A stretch of 64,000 bases of DNA from SAR86 cluster bacterium (lineage in GTDB: Bacteria; Pseudomonadota; Gammaproteobacteria; Magnimaribacterales; AG-339-G14): NCBI GenBank assembly GCA_023703675.1, contig CP097974.1:581288-645287 (forward strand), read 5' to 3'. The notes under the pieces are model-generated. The model did no database searches. It worked only from the letters and a program-made list of their open reading frames with translations, and was not told the origin of the DNA. Made by a program: the position numbers and the translations under genes. This document shows positions 25,630 to 34,787 of the stretch, piece by piece (the first letter of the stretch is position 1; every line of letters begins with the position of its first letter).

Positions 25630-25761
25630 CTAGCAAATATACATTCCGCAAATATCCCCACCTGTAGATTCACAAGCCATTAAACATAAAACAACCAATG
25701 TATAAAAAAATTTTTTGGATATTATTTTTGTCTTTGAAAGGAATTTATTCACTTGAAGCAT
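25630..25761 (-). CDS. Candidate 43-residue micro-lipoprotein
   Basis: A short frame upstream of the cupredoxin lipoprotein encodes 43 residues: a basic start (KFLSKTKIISKK), a hydrophobic core (FFYTLVVLCLM) and a lipobox LMAC. The mature part would be only CESTGGDICGMYIC, 14 residues with three cysteines. The gap to the next gene is 21 bases, so it could be the first gene of module 3. Against it: the ribosome site is weak (AAGG about 17 bases upstream) and short frames are frequent in AT-rich DNA. The lipobox at the right place is the main support. Confidence 0.4.
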   Translation of the reverse strand: MLQVNKFLSKTKIISKKFFYTLVVLCLMACESTGGDICGMYIC

Positions 25762-25825
25762 TTGAATTATATTAATACCTTATTCTATTTAATCAAAGCA
25801 ATAAAAGGAAAATAAATATATTAAT

Positions 25826-26593
25826 TTATTTTGGTGCCATTCTAATTCCTCCATCCAAACGGATTGTTTCTCCATTCAAAAAGGGATTCTCAATTATTTG
25901 AGCCGTTAAGAGAGCAAATTCAACAGGATCTCCTAAACGCTTAGGAAACTGAGTCATCTCAATAAGCGGCTTTCTTACTTCGTCAGATGCCATCGCCATA
26001 AGAGGTGTGTCAAATATTCCTGGAGCAATAGTATTTATTCGAATTCCCATTCTTGCTAAGTCTCTTGCAATTGGAAGTGTCATTGCTGTCACCCCGCCTT
26101 TACTGGCGCTATAAGCAGCCTGTCCAATTTGGCCATCAAAAGCAGCAACCGATGCGGTATTGATAATCACTCCACATTCGTTGTCGGCTTCTGGTTCATT
26201 CTTGCCCATCTCTTCGGCTGCAAGTCTAAGGGTGTTAAAAGTACCGACCAGATTAACGTCTATAACAATTTTAAAAATATCTAAAGGGTGCGCACCATCT
26301 CTGCCGACTGTTTTTGAGGCGCTACCGATGCCCGCACAATTAACTAAAATATGTATCGCGCCGAATTCGTCGATTGCACTTTTAATAGCGTTTTTCACGC
26401 TTTCTTCATCTGCTACATTAGTCACCACCCCTGTGACATTAGTTTTTAATTCTTCTTGTGCACTCTTGAGATTGTCTTCATTTAAATCCAATAAAACTAG
26501 TTTTGCTCCCTTTGCATGTAAATTTTTAGCAGTTGCTAAACCTAAACCGGAAGCACCTCCGGTAATGAGTGCCACTTTATTTTCTATATTCAA
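25826..26593 (-). CDS. 3-hydroxyacyl-CoA dehydrogenase-like SDR (HSD10/type II family)
   Basis: The 255-residue short-chain dehydrogenase has cofactor motif TGGASGLG (11-18), NCAG (85-88) and the catalytic triad Ser148, Tyr161, Lys165. Asp36 after the second strand (LVLLDLN) points to NAD rather than NADP. The overall sequence, with the insert GRDGAHPLDIF and the end RLDGGIRMAPK, is typical of the HSD17B10-like group. That group oxidises 3-hydroxyacyl-CoA, including branched short-chain and steroid substrates. It is divergent from the crotonase/SDR/ligase operon starting at 26710, so the 116-base gap contains promoters for both. Together they look like parts of one CoA-thioester degradation route. 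Confidence 0.88.
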   Translation of the reverse strand: MNIENKVALITGGASGLGLATAKNLHAKGAKLVLLDLNEDNLKSAQEELKTNVTGVVTNVADEESVKNAIKSAIDEFGAIHILVNCAGIGSASKTVGRDGAHPLDIFKIVIDVNLVGTFNTLRLAAEEMGKNEPEADNECGVIINTASVAAFDGQIGQAAYSASKGGVTAMTLPIARDLARMGIRINTIAPGIFDTPLMAMASDEVRKPLIEMTQFPKRLGDPVEFALLTAQIIENPFLNGETIRLDGGIRMAPK

Positions 26594-26709
26594 TTTCCTT
26601 CTCCTATTTATTTTTTAGAAATATAATTTATCATAAGATGACATTCAATTCTTAAATGATCCAGGACAAAAAAGGCCTTTTATTTAAGATAAGCAATAAA
26701 GAGGAGAAT

Positions 26710-27501
26710 ATGAAAACTGATTACGAATTTTTAACAACTGAAATAGATGGTCATATTTTGACCGTTACCATCAACCGACCTGAAGTTATGAACGCTTTGC
26801 ATCCACCTGCTCATGCTGAATTTGATGAAGTGTGGAATGAATTTGAGAAAGATGAAAATTTATGGGTCGGAATAATCACTGGAGCTGGAGACAGAGCCTT
26901 TTCCGCAGGTAATGATTTAAAATTCCAAGCGCAAAATGGCGGTAAAATGGACATCAATATAGCGTCTTCGGGATTCGCTGGTCTAACGTCAAGATTTGAT
27001 TTGAAGAAGCCTATCATTGCTGCTGTAAATGGAGTTTCAATGGGTGGCGGGTTTGAAATTGCTCTGGCATGCGATCTAATAATCGCATCTACCAATGCAA
27101 AATTTGCTTTGCCTGAACCAAAAGTTGGATTGGCTGCATTGGCAGGAGGAATGCAAAGACTACCGAGACAGATAGGCATGAAAAATGCTCTGGGAATGAT
27201 GCTCACAGGTAGACATGTACCAGCTGAAGAAGGTATGCGATTGGGATTTGTCAATGAAGTTGTAGAACCTGAAAATCTAATTTCTGCAGCAAAAGCTTGG
27301 GCTAAACAAATTGAAGAATGTTCTCCGATGTCTATTAGAGCTACTAAACAAGTTGCTTATGAAAACTTCAATGAACCGGAACTAGAAAAATCAATGGGCG
27401 TTCATTATTCAGCGGTAAAAGAATTGTTTGGAAGTGAAGATTTTATTGAAGGTCCTGTTGCATTTGCCGAGAAAAGACTTCCTAATTGGAAAGGCAAATA
27501 A
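26710..27501 (+). CDS. Enoyl-CoA hydratase / crotonase family enzyme
   Basis: The frame is open from 26656, but ATG at 26710 is preferred because GAGGAG lies 4 bases upstream and MKTDYEFL fits the family start. The resulting 263-residue enzyme has the oxyanion-hole segments FSAGNDLKF and VNGVSMGGGFEIALACD. Both catalytic glutamates of enoyl-CoA hydratase are present (Glu116 and Glu136 in ALPEPKVG). It should add water across trans-2-enoyl-CoA. Some carnitinyl-CoA-dehydratase-type enzymes look similar and cannot be excluded. Its stop overlaps the start of the next SDR (TAATG), indicating coupled translation. Confidence 0.88.
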   Translation: MKTDYEFLTTEIDGHILTVTINRPEVMNALHPPAHAEFDEVWNEFEKDENLWVGIITGAGDRAFSAGNDLKFQAQNGGKMDINIASSGFAGLTSRFDLKKPIIAAVNGVSMGGGFEIALACDLIIASTNAKFALPEPKVGLAALAGGMQRLPRQIGMKNALGMMLTGRHVPAEEGMRLGFVNEVVEPENLISAAKAWAKQIEECSPMSIRATKQVAYENFNEPELEKSMGVHYSAVKELFGSEDFIEGPVAFAEKRLPNWKGK

Positions 27502-28277
27502 TGTTTGATCTCAGGGGGAAAAATGCGGTCATAACAGGCTCCTCAAAAGGATTGGGCAAATCTATTGCTACGGCCATGGCACTTCACGGAGCTAATGTAG
27601 TAATTTCTAGTAGAAAAGCTGACGTGTGCCAAGCTACTGCAGATGAGATTAATAATTTAGATACTCCGCCTTTATATGGCGAGAAAGGAAAAGCGGTTGT
27701 TATTCCCTGCAACATTTCAGATAAAACGGCCCTTGAAATGCTTGTTGAGGAATCTAGATCTCAATTAGGAAAAATTGACATACTTGTTTGTAACGCTGCT
27801 ACAAATCCCTTTTTTGGCTCAATAAAAGATATTCCCGATGATGCTTTTGAAAAAATTATGAATAATAATATTAAAAGCAACCATAATTTATGTCAGATGG
27901 TCATTCCAGAAATGATGGAAAGAAAAGATGGTTGTATCATAGTTATTTCTTCTATTGGCGGTTTAAATGCAAGTCCTGTCATAGGTGCCTACAATATTTC
28001 CAAAGCAGCTGACTTAATGTTAGTGAAAAATTATGCTTTGGAATTTGGGCAACATAACATTAGGACTAATGCTATTGCGCCTGGTTTATTTAGAACCGAC
28101 TTTGCCAAAGCCCTATGGGAAAATCCTGAAATCCTCAAGCAATCCACAGCAACTTGTCCAATGAAAAGAATCGGTGAACCAGATGAAATTGGTGGCGCTG
28201 CTGTATTTTTAGCGTCAGAGGCAGGAAGTTTTGTTAACGGTCACACTCTGGTAATTGATGGAGGCACAATAATCTAA
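27501..28277 (+). CDS. Short-chain dehydrogenase/reductase (FabG/DHRS4-like)
   Basis: The ATG at 27501 overlaps the crotonase stop and gives MFDLRGKNAVITGSSKGLG, a standard SDR start; the upstream codons open to 27486 are not needed. The 258-residue product has the TGSSKGLG cofactor loop, NAA in the fourth strand (98-100), and catalytic Tyr164 and Lys168. Ser/Arg residues after the second strand (ISSRK) favour NADP. The sequence resembles DHRS4-type carbonyl reductases and FabG-like oxidoreductases. It is the second gene of a tightly packed operon with a crotonase, an acid-CoA ligase and a third SDR. A 3-keto or alcohol conversion in that pathway is likely, substrate unknown. Confidence 0.85.
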   Translation: MFDLRGKNAVITGSSKGLGKSIATAMALHGANVVISSRKADVCQATADEINNLDTPPLYGEKGKAVVIPCNISDKTALEMLVEESRSQLGKIDILVCNAATNPFFGSIKDIPDDAFEKIMNNNIKSNHNLCQMVIPEMMERKDGCIIVISSIGGLNASPVIGAYNISKAADLMLVKNYALEFGQHNIRTNAIAPGLFRTDFAKALWENPEILKQSTATCPMKRIGEPDEIGGAAVFLASEAGSFVNGHTLVIDGGTII

Positions 28278-30014
28278 ATGGAATCAAAACTTTTAACACC
28301 TGATGGTAGATTAGAGCTTCTTAAAGAGGTTACAAAGGAAGGGTTGCTAACTCTCTCTAAAGCTGAAATTCGAGGTAATGAATATCATGTCTTCGAAAAT
28401 GCACCCCAAAATCTTAGAGATTATTATCAACTTGGTTTCATGCATGGAGACTGGACTCACATAGTTTACGAAGACGAGAGATATCAATTTAAAGAAACTA
28501 TGGAAAAAGCTAATCAATTAGCTAATAGATTAATTGATAAATTTGATATTAAAAAAGGCGATAAAGTTGCTTTTTCAATGCGTAATTATCCTGAATGGAT
28601 GTTTGCCTATATTGCTACGACTTCAATCGGTGCAATTGCAGTTCCTTTAAATTCCTGGTGGAAAGGAGATGAATTAGAATATGGTTTGGTAAATAGTGAA
28701 GCAAAACTTTTCATTGCAGATGAAGAGAGGTTGGATAGAGTAAAAGATATCTTGCCAGATCTTTCAAGAATTGCAGTAAGAGCATCAAAACCTGAATATA
28801 TCAAAATAAATTTTGATCAAATAATTGATGGTGCAGACACAAAATTACAAAAAATTGTTGATATTAATCCAGAAGATGAAGCTTCAATCATGTATACCTC
28901 AGGTAGCACTGGACATCCAAAAGGTGTTGTCTTAACTCATAGAGGAATTATTTTTGCTCCATTGTATTGGATAACAATTACTACTATGGGAAGACTCGCG
29001 GAGATTAGTGAGGATACATCTTCTGATGATCAACTTGCCGAAGAGAAATATCAACCGGCAACCTTACTAAGCGTTCCTCTTTTTCACGTCACTGGCTGTC
29101 ATGCCATTTTTCTCCTATCAATTGCTGTGGGAAGAAAAACTGTATTGATGTATAAGTGGGATCCAGAAAACGCTTTAGATCTTATCGAAGCAGAAAAAAT
29201 CTCTGCATTTACCGGAGTCCCAACGATGTCCTCTGAAATTGTTGAAGCTCAAGCAAAGAATCCTAGAAATATTGAAACCTTAAAAGATTTGTTGGGTGGA
29301 GGATCAGCAAGGCCTCCAGAACAAGTAAGAAAACAAAAAAAACATCTTCCAAATACAAATCCTGGAATTGGTTATGGAATGACAGAAACAAATGCATTGG
29401 GTGCAAATAATGCTGGAGAAGTATATGTAAAAAAGCCAGCCAGCACTGGTTTTGGCTTACCATTACTTATGGAGTTAAAAATTATCGACGATGATGGTAA
29501 TGATTTAAATACGAATGAAACCGGCGAAGTTTGTATAAAGTCTGCTTCAACATTTAAAGGTTATTGGAAAAATAAAGAAGCTACCGATGAAGCGCTTACT
29601 AAAGATGGCTGGGTTAAAACTGGGGATATTGGATATCTTGATGACGATGGATTTCTGTATATTAACGATAGAAAAAAAGATTTAGTCATTAGAGGTGGAG
29701 AAAATATATCTTGTATTGAAGTTGAGGCTGCTATTTGTGAACACCCTTCCGTTCTCGAAGCTTCTGTGTTTGGTGTTCCTGATGATAGATTGGGTGAAAT
29801 CCTAGCGACATACATATGTATTCGTGAGGGATCTGCTTTAAGTGAAGAAGAAATTTCTAGCTTTTTGGGAGAAAAAATTGCAAATTTTAAAGTACCCTCT
29901 CACTATAGGTTTCAGACAGAAAAATTGCCTAGAATAGCTTCTGGAAAAATTGCAAAGATAGATATGCGAAAAGAAGCTGTGGAACTAATTAAAGCTAATG
30001 GAAATATCAGGTAA
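28278..30014 (+). CDS. Acid-CoA ligase (AMP-forming)
   Basis: The 578-residue ligase has YTSGSTGHPKGV at about residues 206-217, the GYGMTETNALG motif and DRKKDLVIRGGENIS in the hinge. The C-terminal catalytic lysine is Lys557 in RIASGKIAK. It starts directly after the SDR stop without a gap. A roughly 60-residue N-terminal extension precedes the AMP-binding domain. The long form and neighbours suggest activation of a fatty or more complex acid (for example terpenoid or steroid side-chain derived), but substrate is not readable. Its end overlaps the next SDR by 17 bases. Confidence 0.88.
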   Translation: MESKLLTPDGRLELLKEVTKEGLLTLSKAEIRGNEYHVFENAPQNLRDYYQLGFMHGDWTHIVYEDERYQFKETMEKANQLANRLIDKFDIKKGDKVAFSMRNYPEWMFAYIATTSIGAIAVPLNSWWKGDELEYGLVNSEAKLFIADEERLDRVKDILPDLSRIAVRASKPEYIKINFDQIIDGADTKLQKIVDINPEDEASIMYTSGSTGHPKGVVLTHRGIIFAPLYWITITTMGRLAEISEDTSSDDQLAEEKYQPATLLSVPLFHVTGCHAIFLLSIAVGRKTVLMYKWDPENALDLIEAEKISAFTGVPTMSSEIVEAQAKNPRNIETLKDLLGGGSARPPEQVRKQKKHLPNTNPGIGYGMTETNALGANNAGEVYVKKPASTGFGLPLLMELKIIDDDGNDLNTNETGEVCIKSASTFKGYWKNKEATDEALTKDGWVKTGDIGYLDDDGFLYINDRKKDLVIRGGENISCIEVEAAICEHPSVLEASVFGVPDDRLGEILATYICIREGSALSEEEISSFLGEKIANFKVPSHYRFQTEKLPRIASGKIAKIDMRKEAVELIKANGNIR

Positions 30015-30789
30015 AAATGTAGTAATTACTGGCGGTGCTAGTGGAATAGGTAAAGCATTAGCAAAAGCTTTTAAATCGGCAGGAGCTAATTATGTGTTGA
30101 TTGCTGATCAGAACGAAGAAAGTGGTAAAGCTGTTTCAAAGGAATTAGGCGTGAAGTTCACAAAAACAAATGTAGCAAAAGAGAGTGAAATAATTGGATT
30201 AATCGAAACTGCAAATGAAGATTCTGGAACTATCGATATTTTTTGCTCGAATGCAGGAATAGGTGGAGAACCAATGTTGCTTGATGTTTCGACAGATGAC
30301 TGGCAAAACATTTGGGAAATAAATGTTATGAGTCATATTTTTGCTGCAAAAAACGTATTACCTCAAATGCTAGAACAAGGTAGTGGTTATTTAATGAATA
30401 CATCTTCAGCTGCCGGACTGCTTACTCAAGTTGGACTAGCGCCCTATTCAGTTACTAAAGCTGCTGCTTTGAGTTTGGCTGAATGGATCAAAATTACGTA
30501 CGGAAATAAAGGTATTGGAGTTTCTTGCCTCTGTCCTCAAGCAGTAAGAACGCCTATGACAGAAAATGGTGCTGGGACTGCAGGCGTCGATGGCATGATT
30601 GAGCCCGAAGAATGCGCCGCTGCTGTCCTAGAAGCAATTGAAAAAGAACAATTTCTAATCACTCCCCATGAGGAAGTTTTAGAATATATAAAAAGAAAAG
30701 CTACAGACTATGATCGATGGATTGGAGGCATGCAAAGACTTCAAAGTAAATTTGAAGATTTTTATGGCGATCTTTTCAAAAAAACTTAA
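29998..30789 (+). CDS. Short-chain dehydrogenase/reductase
   Basis: The 263-residue SDR has TGGASGIG (11-18), Asp37 after strand two (LIADQN, NAD preference), SNAG (84-87) and catalytic Tyr150 and Lys154. A C-terminal extension of about 40 residues, basic and aromatic (YIKRKATDYDRWIGGMQRLQ), is longer than in FabG and typical of a marine and actinobacterial SDR group with unknown substrates. The gene begins inside the end of the acid-CoA ligase, so it is translationally coupled and the last enzyme of this operon. A role oxidising a hydroxylated intermediate is probable from context. Confidence 0.87.
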   Translation: MEISGKNVVITGGASGIGKALAKAFKSAGANYVLIADQNEESGKAVSKELGVKFTKTNVAKESEIIGLIETANEDSGTIDIFCSNAGIGGEPMLLDVSTDDWQNIWEINVMSHIFAAKNVLPQMLEQGSGYLMNTSSAAGLLTQVGLAPYSVTKAAALSLAEWIKITYGNKGIGVSCLCPQAVRTPMTENGAGTAGVDGMIEPEECAAAVLEAIEKEQFLITPHEEVLEYIKRKATDYDRWIGGMQRLQSKFEDFYGDLFKKT

Positions 30790-30798
30790 TCATTTTAA

Positions 30799-31527
30799 AT
30801 GAATGGTTATAGTGAGTTCAAAATCTTCGGAATTGATCACATCCTGGCTATATTTTTTCTGATAATAATATCTATTTTTATTCCAATGCTTTTAAAAAGA
30901 AAGTCACGCAATGATCTTTATTTATTTACATCAATTTTAGCTCTAGTAATAATTGCTAATGAATTTGCGAAACCTTTTTATTACCCTTATCTATTTCCCG
31001 AAAGATACGAGTTCTTTTCAATGCTGCCCTTTCATTTGTGTAATTTGTCATCCTTCCTGATAGCTTTTCATTTATTGTTTAACAATAAACTTTTATTTAA
31101 CATTTCTTTTTTCTGGGGCATTGGAGGCTGCTCTATGGCACTCACTCAACCAGATATTTCATATACCTTTCCTCATCCTCACTTTTTGCTTTATTTCTTT
31201 TCGCACGGTATGTTATTTTTTGCGATTTTTTTATCATCAATAACCTTCAGAGAAAGACCTAATTTTCAGGATTTGATAAAAGTCATTCTGATTAGTATGC
31301 CTACGGTTGCTGGTATTTATACAATTAATTTAACAATTAATTTCTTTGTGGAAAGTGCTCCTGCAAATTATTGGTATTTAATGGAATTTCCTATTGGAGC
31401 CAATTTAACAGCATTTATGCCAGAGCCTCCAGCGCACATTCCGGTCTTCGCAATAATTGGTTTAATATTATTTGGATTGATTTATCTACCTTTTTTTATT
31501 TACGATAAAGTTTCTGCTCGAGCTTAA
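30799..31527 (+). CDS. TIGR02206 / YwaF-like integral membrane protein
   Basis: The 242-residue product has about six transmembrane helices and the family marks LPFHLCNLSSFL, GCSMALTQPD and the late aromatic EFPIGAN segment. The TIGR02206 family is widespread but has no proven function. It begins 9 bases after the SDR operon and may be transcribed with it. A gap of 138 bases follows before the next gene, with a possible promoter but no additional credible coding frame. Confidence 0.8.
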   Translation: MNGYSEFKIFGIDHILAIFFLIIISIFIPMLLKRKSRNDLYLFTSILALVIIANEFAKPFYYPYLFPERYEFFSMLPFHLCNLSSFLIAFHLLFNNKLLFNISFFWGIGGCSMALTQPDISYTFPHPHFLLYFFSHGMLFFAIFLSSITFRERPNFQDLIKVILISMPTVAGIYTINLTINFFVESAPANYWYLMEFPIGANLTAFMPEPPAHIPVFAIIGLILFGLIYLPFFIYDKVSARA

Positions 31528-31617
31528 TGAAAATTTTTGTGCAAGAAAAAATCATACAGGCACCAAGAAACAGAGGATTTTGAAAAATAAAAAACTATAG
31601 AAATGTTTGAGACAAAA

Positions 31618-31646
31618 TTGATTTTTTTATCGCAAATGATTTAAAT
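31618..31646 (+). promoter_or_regulatory. Possible sigma-70 promoter
   Basis: TTGATT (31618-31623) and TTAAAT (31641-31646) are separated by exactly 17 bases and lie just upstream of the FATP-type acyl-CoA synthetase gene. The match is moderate (the -10 element fits 4 of 6 bases) and AT-rich sequence gives many false hits. The predicted leader would be very short, with GGAGA as ribosome site. Confidence 0.3.
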
Positions 31647-31665
31647 GATTATATCGGAGAAGTAA

Positions 31666-33432
31666 ATGAGTAATTTAAAATGGAAGCTTTTGGGGATTTA
31701 TGAGGATCTATACTATTATACTCTAGGCCTGCCTAGACTTCTTTTCACTTGGAAAGACGATGCGAATTTAACAATGTTAAATTTTTTTGATAAGAATGTT
31801 AGGTCTTATCCCAACGATGTAGCTTTAATTTTTGAAGGAGAAGAATTGACTTGGAAACAAGCCAATGATCAGGTTAACAACTATGCAGGCTTCTTAAGTT
31901 CTCAAGGTGTTAAAAAAGGAGATTGCTTTGCTATGCTGATGGATAATAGTTCAGACTTTATCTTGCTTCTTCTTGCTTCTTTTCGAATTGGCTCCATTGC
32001 GGCATTGATAAATACTACTGTTGCCGGTGATGGCTTAAAACACGTAATTAGTATTTCAAATGTAAAAATGATAACTGTTGGAGCGTCTCATTTAAAAAAA
32101 CTGAATAAATCATTAGAAAATAGTAATTTAAAAGATCTGCCTGTTTTCGTTATTGAAGACTCTGAAAAAGTCTCTAGTGATTCTAAGAACCTAAAAAATC
32201 TTTCAAAAACTTTCTCTTCTTTTGAGCCAGCGGTTCACAAAATGAAAGACGTAGCTGCCTATATATTCACTTCAGGAACAACAGGACTTCCAAAAGCTGC
32301 ATTAGTGGATCACGCTAAATTTGTAAAAGCTTCTTTTGCTGGCCATTATTTATGTTTTGGATTTAAAAAAAATGATCGTCTTTACTTAACTTTGCCTTTA
32401 TACCATTCAACGGGGTTACTTTTGGGATGGGCAGCAAGCCTAAGATCTGGATGTGCAAATGTTATTAAAGCAAAATTTTCAGCAACTGACTTTTGGGAAG
32501 ATGTTAGAAAATATAAAACCAATAAATTTATCTACGTTGGTGAGCTTTGCAGATACTTAATGAATATGCCTCCCTCGGATAAAGATGCAAAAAATCCAAT
32601 TTCAAGAATTTCTGGAAATGGCCTAAGGCCAGACATTTGGGAGGCATTTCAAAAAAGATTCAATATTAATCAAATTAGAGAAATATATGGAGCTACAGAA
32701 GCGGTAGGAATGACAATTAATTATTTTAGTCGCGCTGGAATGATTGGAAGAAAAAGATCTGATTCAACAATTATTGAATGCAACAAAGAGGATGGATCTC
32801 CGATTCTTAATGCTCAAGGTTTTTGCACGAAAGTAAAACAAGGAGAAACAGGTCTCTATATCCAAAGAATAAATTCTGTTGCTAAATTCCAAGGATATCT
32901 AGATGCTCAAGCTTCAAATAAAAAAATATTGCAAAATGTTTTTAAAGAAGGCGACCGTTTCTTTAATACTGGCGATTTAATAACTCTACATGACAATAAT
33001 TGGTTATCTTTTGCCGATCGAGTTGGAGATACTTATCGGTGGAAAAGTGAAAACGTTTCAACAATGGAAGTTGCTGCAATTCTTAATAAAGCTTCAGGAG
33101 TTTTAGATTGTAACGTTTACGGAGTTCAAGTTGACTCTGCTGAGGGCAAAGCTGGAATGGCGACTATGAGTGTTTCAGAAGAATTTTCTTTTGAGTCATT
33201 CACTCATCATGTAAACGAAAATTTAAATAGTTTCCAAAGACCTTGTTTCCTCAGATTATCAAACGAAATGAAAACAACAGGTACATTTAAACACCAAAAA
33301 GAAGATTTAAAGAAGCAAGGATTCAACCCAGAATCAATAGATGATAAATTATTTTTTTATCAAAAAGATAACTATGTTGAAATTGATAGTTCTCTTTACC
33401 AAAGAATTCAATCAGGAGAGGAGAGATTTTGA
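31666..33432 (+). CDS. Long/very-long-chain acyl-CoA synthetase (FATP/FadD6-like)
   Basis: The 588-residue protein has the AMP-binding loop FTSGTTGLPKAA at about residues 202-213 and an N-terminal region with amphipathic helices. It also has the FATP signature features YGATEAVGM and DRVGDTYRWKSENVSTMEV, which set this group apart from classical FadD. FATP-type enzymes activate long, very long or bulky acids, often steroid derived, at a membrane. The ribosome site GGAGA precedes the ATG. The 3' end overlaps the start of the DsbA/HCCA-isomerase-like gene by 4 bases, so the two are coupled. Confidence 0.88.
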   Translation: MSNLKWKLLGIYEDLYYYTLGLPRLLFTWKDDANLTMLNFFDKNVRSYPNDVALIFEGEELTWKQANDQVNNYAGFLSSQGVKKGDCFAMLMDNSSDFILLLLASFRIGSIAALINTTVAGDGLKHVISISNVKMITVGASHLKKLNKSLENSNLKDLPVFVIEDSEKVSSDSKNLKNLSKTFSSFEPAVHKMKDVAAYIFTSGTTGLPKAALVDHAKFVKASFAGHYLCFGFKKNDRLYLTLPLYHSTGLLLGWAASLRSGCANVIKAKFSATDFWEDVRKYKTNKFIYVGELCRYLMNMPPSDKDAKNPISRISGNGLRPDIWEAFQKRFNINQIREIYGATEAVGMTINYFSRAGMIGRKRSDSTIIECNKEDGSPILNAQGFCTKVKQGETGLYIQRINSVAKFQGYLDAQASNKKILQNVFKEGDRFFNTGDLITLHDNNWLSFADRVGDTYRWKSENVSTMEVAAILNKASGVLDCNVYGVQVDSAEGKAGMATMSVSEEFSFESFTHHVNENLNSFQRPCFLRLSNEMKTTGTFKHQKEDLKKQGFNPESIDDKLFFYQKDNYVEIDSSLYQRIQSGEERF

Positions 33433-34778
33433 TTGCGAAGGCCATTAGGAATTTCATTGCGCGAAGAACTTTCGCACATAAACTCAGAAACAAAACTATG
33501 AATATGTTTTCAAATTATGAAAACTTTAAGGCAATAAGAAATAAAGCCGAATCCGATAGAATTAAAGAAAAAAGAGAACATGAAATTTTATATTTTCATA
33601 AGGTGGATGATCCTTACTCCCATTTAACAATCCAATTTATAGATAAACTTATTGACGAATATTCAATAAAATTAAGCCCAATTTTAGTGGGTGATGAAAA
33701 TCCAGAAACACTGCATGAGCCTTCCTTGTACAGCAATTATTGTTTGGAAGACGTAAAAAGAATTGCTCCCTATTACGGTGTTGATTTTGGTGGGACTTCT
33801 TATCCAAATAAATCTCTGATAAACCTGGCTAATTCTGTTCTTGCATCTGTTCCTCCAGAAAATTTCACTAAAGTCGCTAAATTGGTAAGTGATTTTCTCT
33901 GGCAAAACAATAAGAATGAACTTATTAATTTGTCTAGGAATTATTCTTCTTCTCCTGAAAAGGTCAAAGAGATATTGAAAGAAGGAAATAATAAAAGAGA
34001 TGGAAGTGGTTATTATTTTGGATCAGCTTTTTACTACGAAAAAGAACTTTACTGGGGGGTAGACCGATTAAATCATTTAGAAGAAAGACTTACTGAGCTT
34101 GGAGTAAAAAAAACTTTGTCAAATGAATCTGTAGCGCCATTAATATTGTCAGCTCCTAATGAGCTAATTTCCAAAACAAAGCTAAATTTAAGCTTCTACC
34201 CTTCTTTGAATAGCCCATATACTTTCATAAGCGCAAAGAGAGTTAAAGAGTTATCTGAAAAATATCCTGTCAACTTGATAACTAAACCAGTATTACCGAT
34301 GCTTATGCGAATGATGACAATTCCTACGTTTAAAGCAAAGTACATTATTTCAGATGCAGCAAGAGAAGGAAGAAAATATGATTATGAGATGAAATCAATA
34401 TATTCACCAATTGGAAAACCGGCAAGAAAAGCTTATTCACTTTTTCCAGAAATAAATAATCATGGGAAAGGATTTGAATATATTGAAGGATTGTTGAAAG
34501 CCTCTTTTCAAGATGGTATCAACATAGGCGAAGAGAGTTTTTTGGAAAATCTCGTATCTGAGCTTGGGCTTAATTGGAGTGAAATTAAAAAGCATCTAAA
34601 TACATCAGCTTGGAAAAAAATTCTTAATGAAAACTGTGAAGACATGTATCGTGGAAATTGTTGGGGTGTTCCTAGTTTTAAAATAACTAATGCAGACGGC
34701 AGCAATCCTTACTATGTCTGGGGACAAGATAGAATTTGGTTGGTAAAAGAAGAAATTAACAAACGACTAAATTCATAA
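33429..34778 (+). CDS. Double DsbA-like / 2-hydroxychromene-2-carboxylate isomerase-like protein
   Basis: The 449-residue product appears to contain two thioredoxin-fold HCCA-isomerase-like (kappa-GST) halves. The first opens EILYFHKVDDPYSHLTIQF (about residue 51). The second opens LNLSFYPSLNSPYTFISA (about residue 256) and ends with GNCWGVPSFKI. The C-terminal helix insertion typical of the DsbA family is present in both. Neither half shows a CxxC redox motif, so disulfide exchange is not expected; glutathione-dependent isomerisation is the family activity. TTG at 33429 overlaps the previous stop; an ATG farther in (about residue 24) is an alternative start. Its coupling to a FATP ligase suggests a role in a CoA-linked degradation step. 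Confidence 0.75.
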   Translation: MIAKAIRNFIARRTFAHKLRNKTMNMFSNYENFKAIRNKAESDRIKEKREHEILYFHKVDDPYSHLTIQFIDKLIDEYSIKLSPILVGDENPETLHEPSLYSNYCLEDVKRIAPYYGVDFGGTSYPNKSLINLANSVLASVPPENFTKVAKLVSDFLWQNNKNELINLSRNYSSSPEKVKEILKEGNNKRDGSGYYFGSAFYYEKELYWGVDRLNHLEERLTELGVKKTLSNESVAPLILSAPNELISKTKLNLSFYPSLNSPYTFISAKRVKELSEKYPVNLITKPVLPMLMRMMTIPTFKAKYIISDAAREGRKYDYEMKSIYSPIGKPARKAYSLFPEINNHGKGFEYIEGLLKASFQDGINIGEESFLENLVSELGLNWSEIKKHLNTSAWKKILNENCEDMYRGNCWGVPSFKITNADGSNPYYVWGQDRIWLVKEEINKRLNS

Positions 34779-34787
34779 AATATTTTG

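Noticed and set aside
26656-26709. Extended N-terminus of the crotonase (start at 26656)
   Set aside because: The added 18 residues do not match the family, and GAGGAG supports the ATG at 26710.
31528-31665. Short frames in the gap before the FATP-type ligase
   Set aside because: Only 12-17 codon frames are present, with no recognisable signal or motif; only a weak promoter call is kept.
33429-34778. Disulfide oxidoreductase (DsbA) activity for the double-domain protein
   Set aside because: Neither thioredoxin-like half contains a CxxC motif at the expected place, so the isomerase-like description is preferred.
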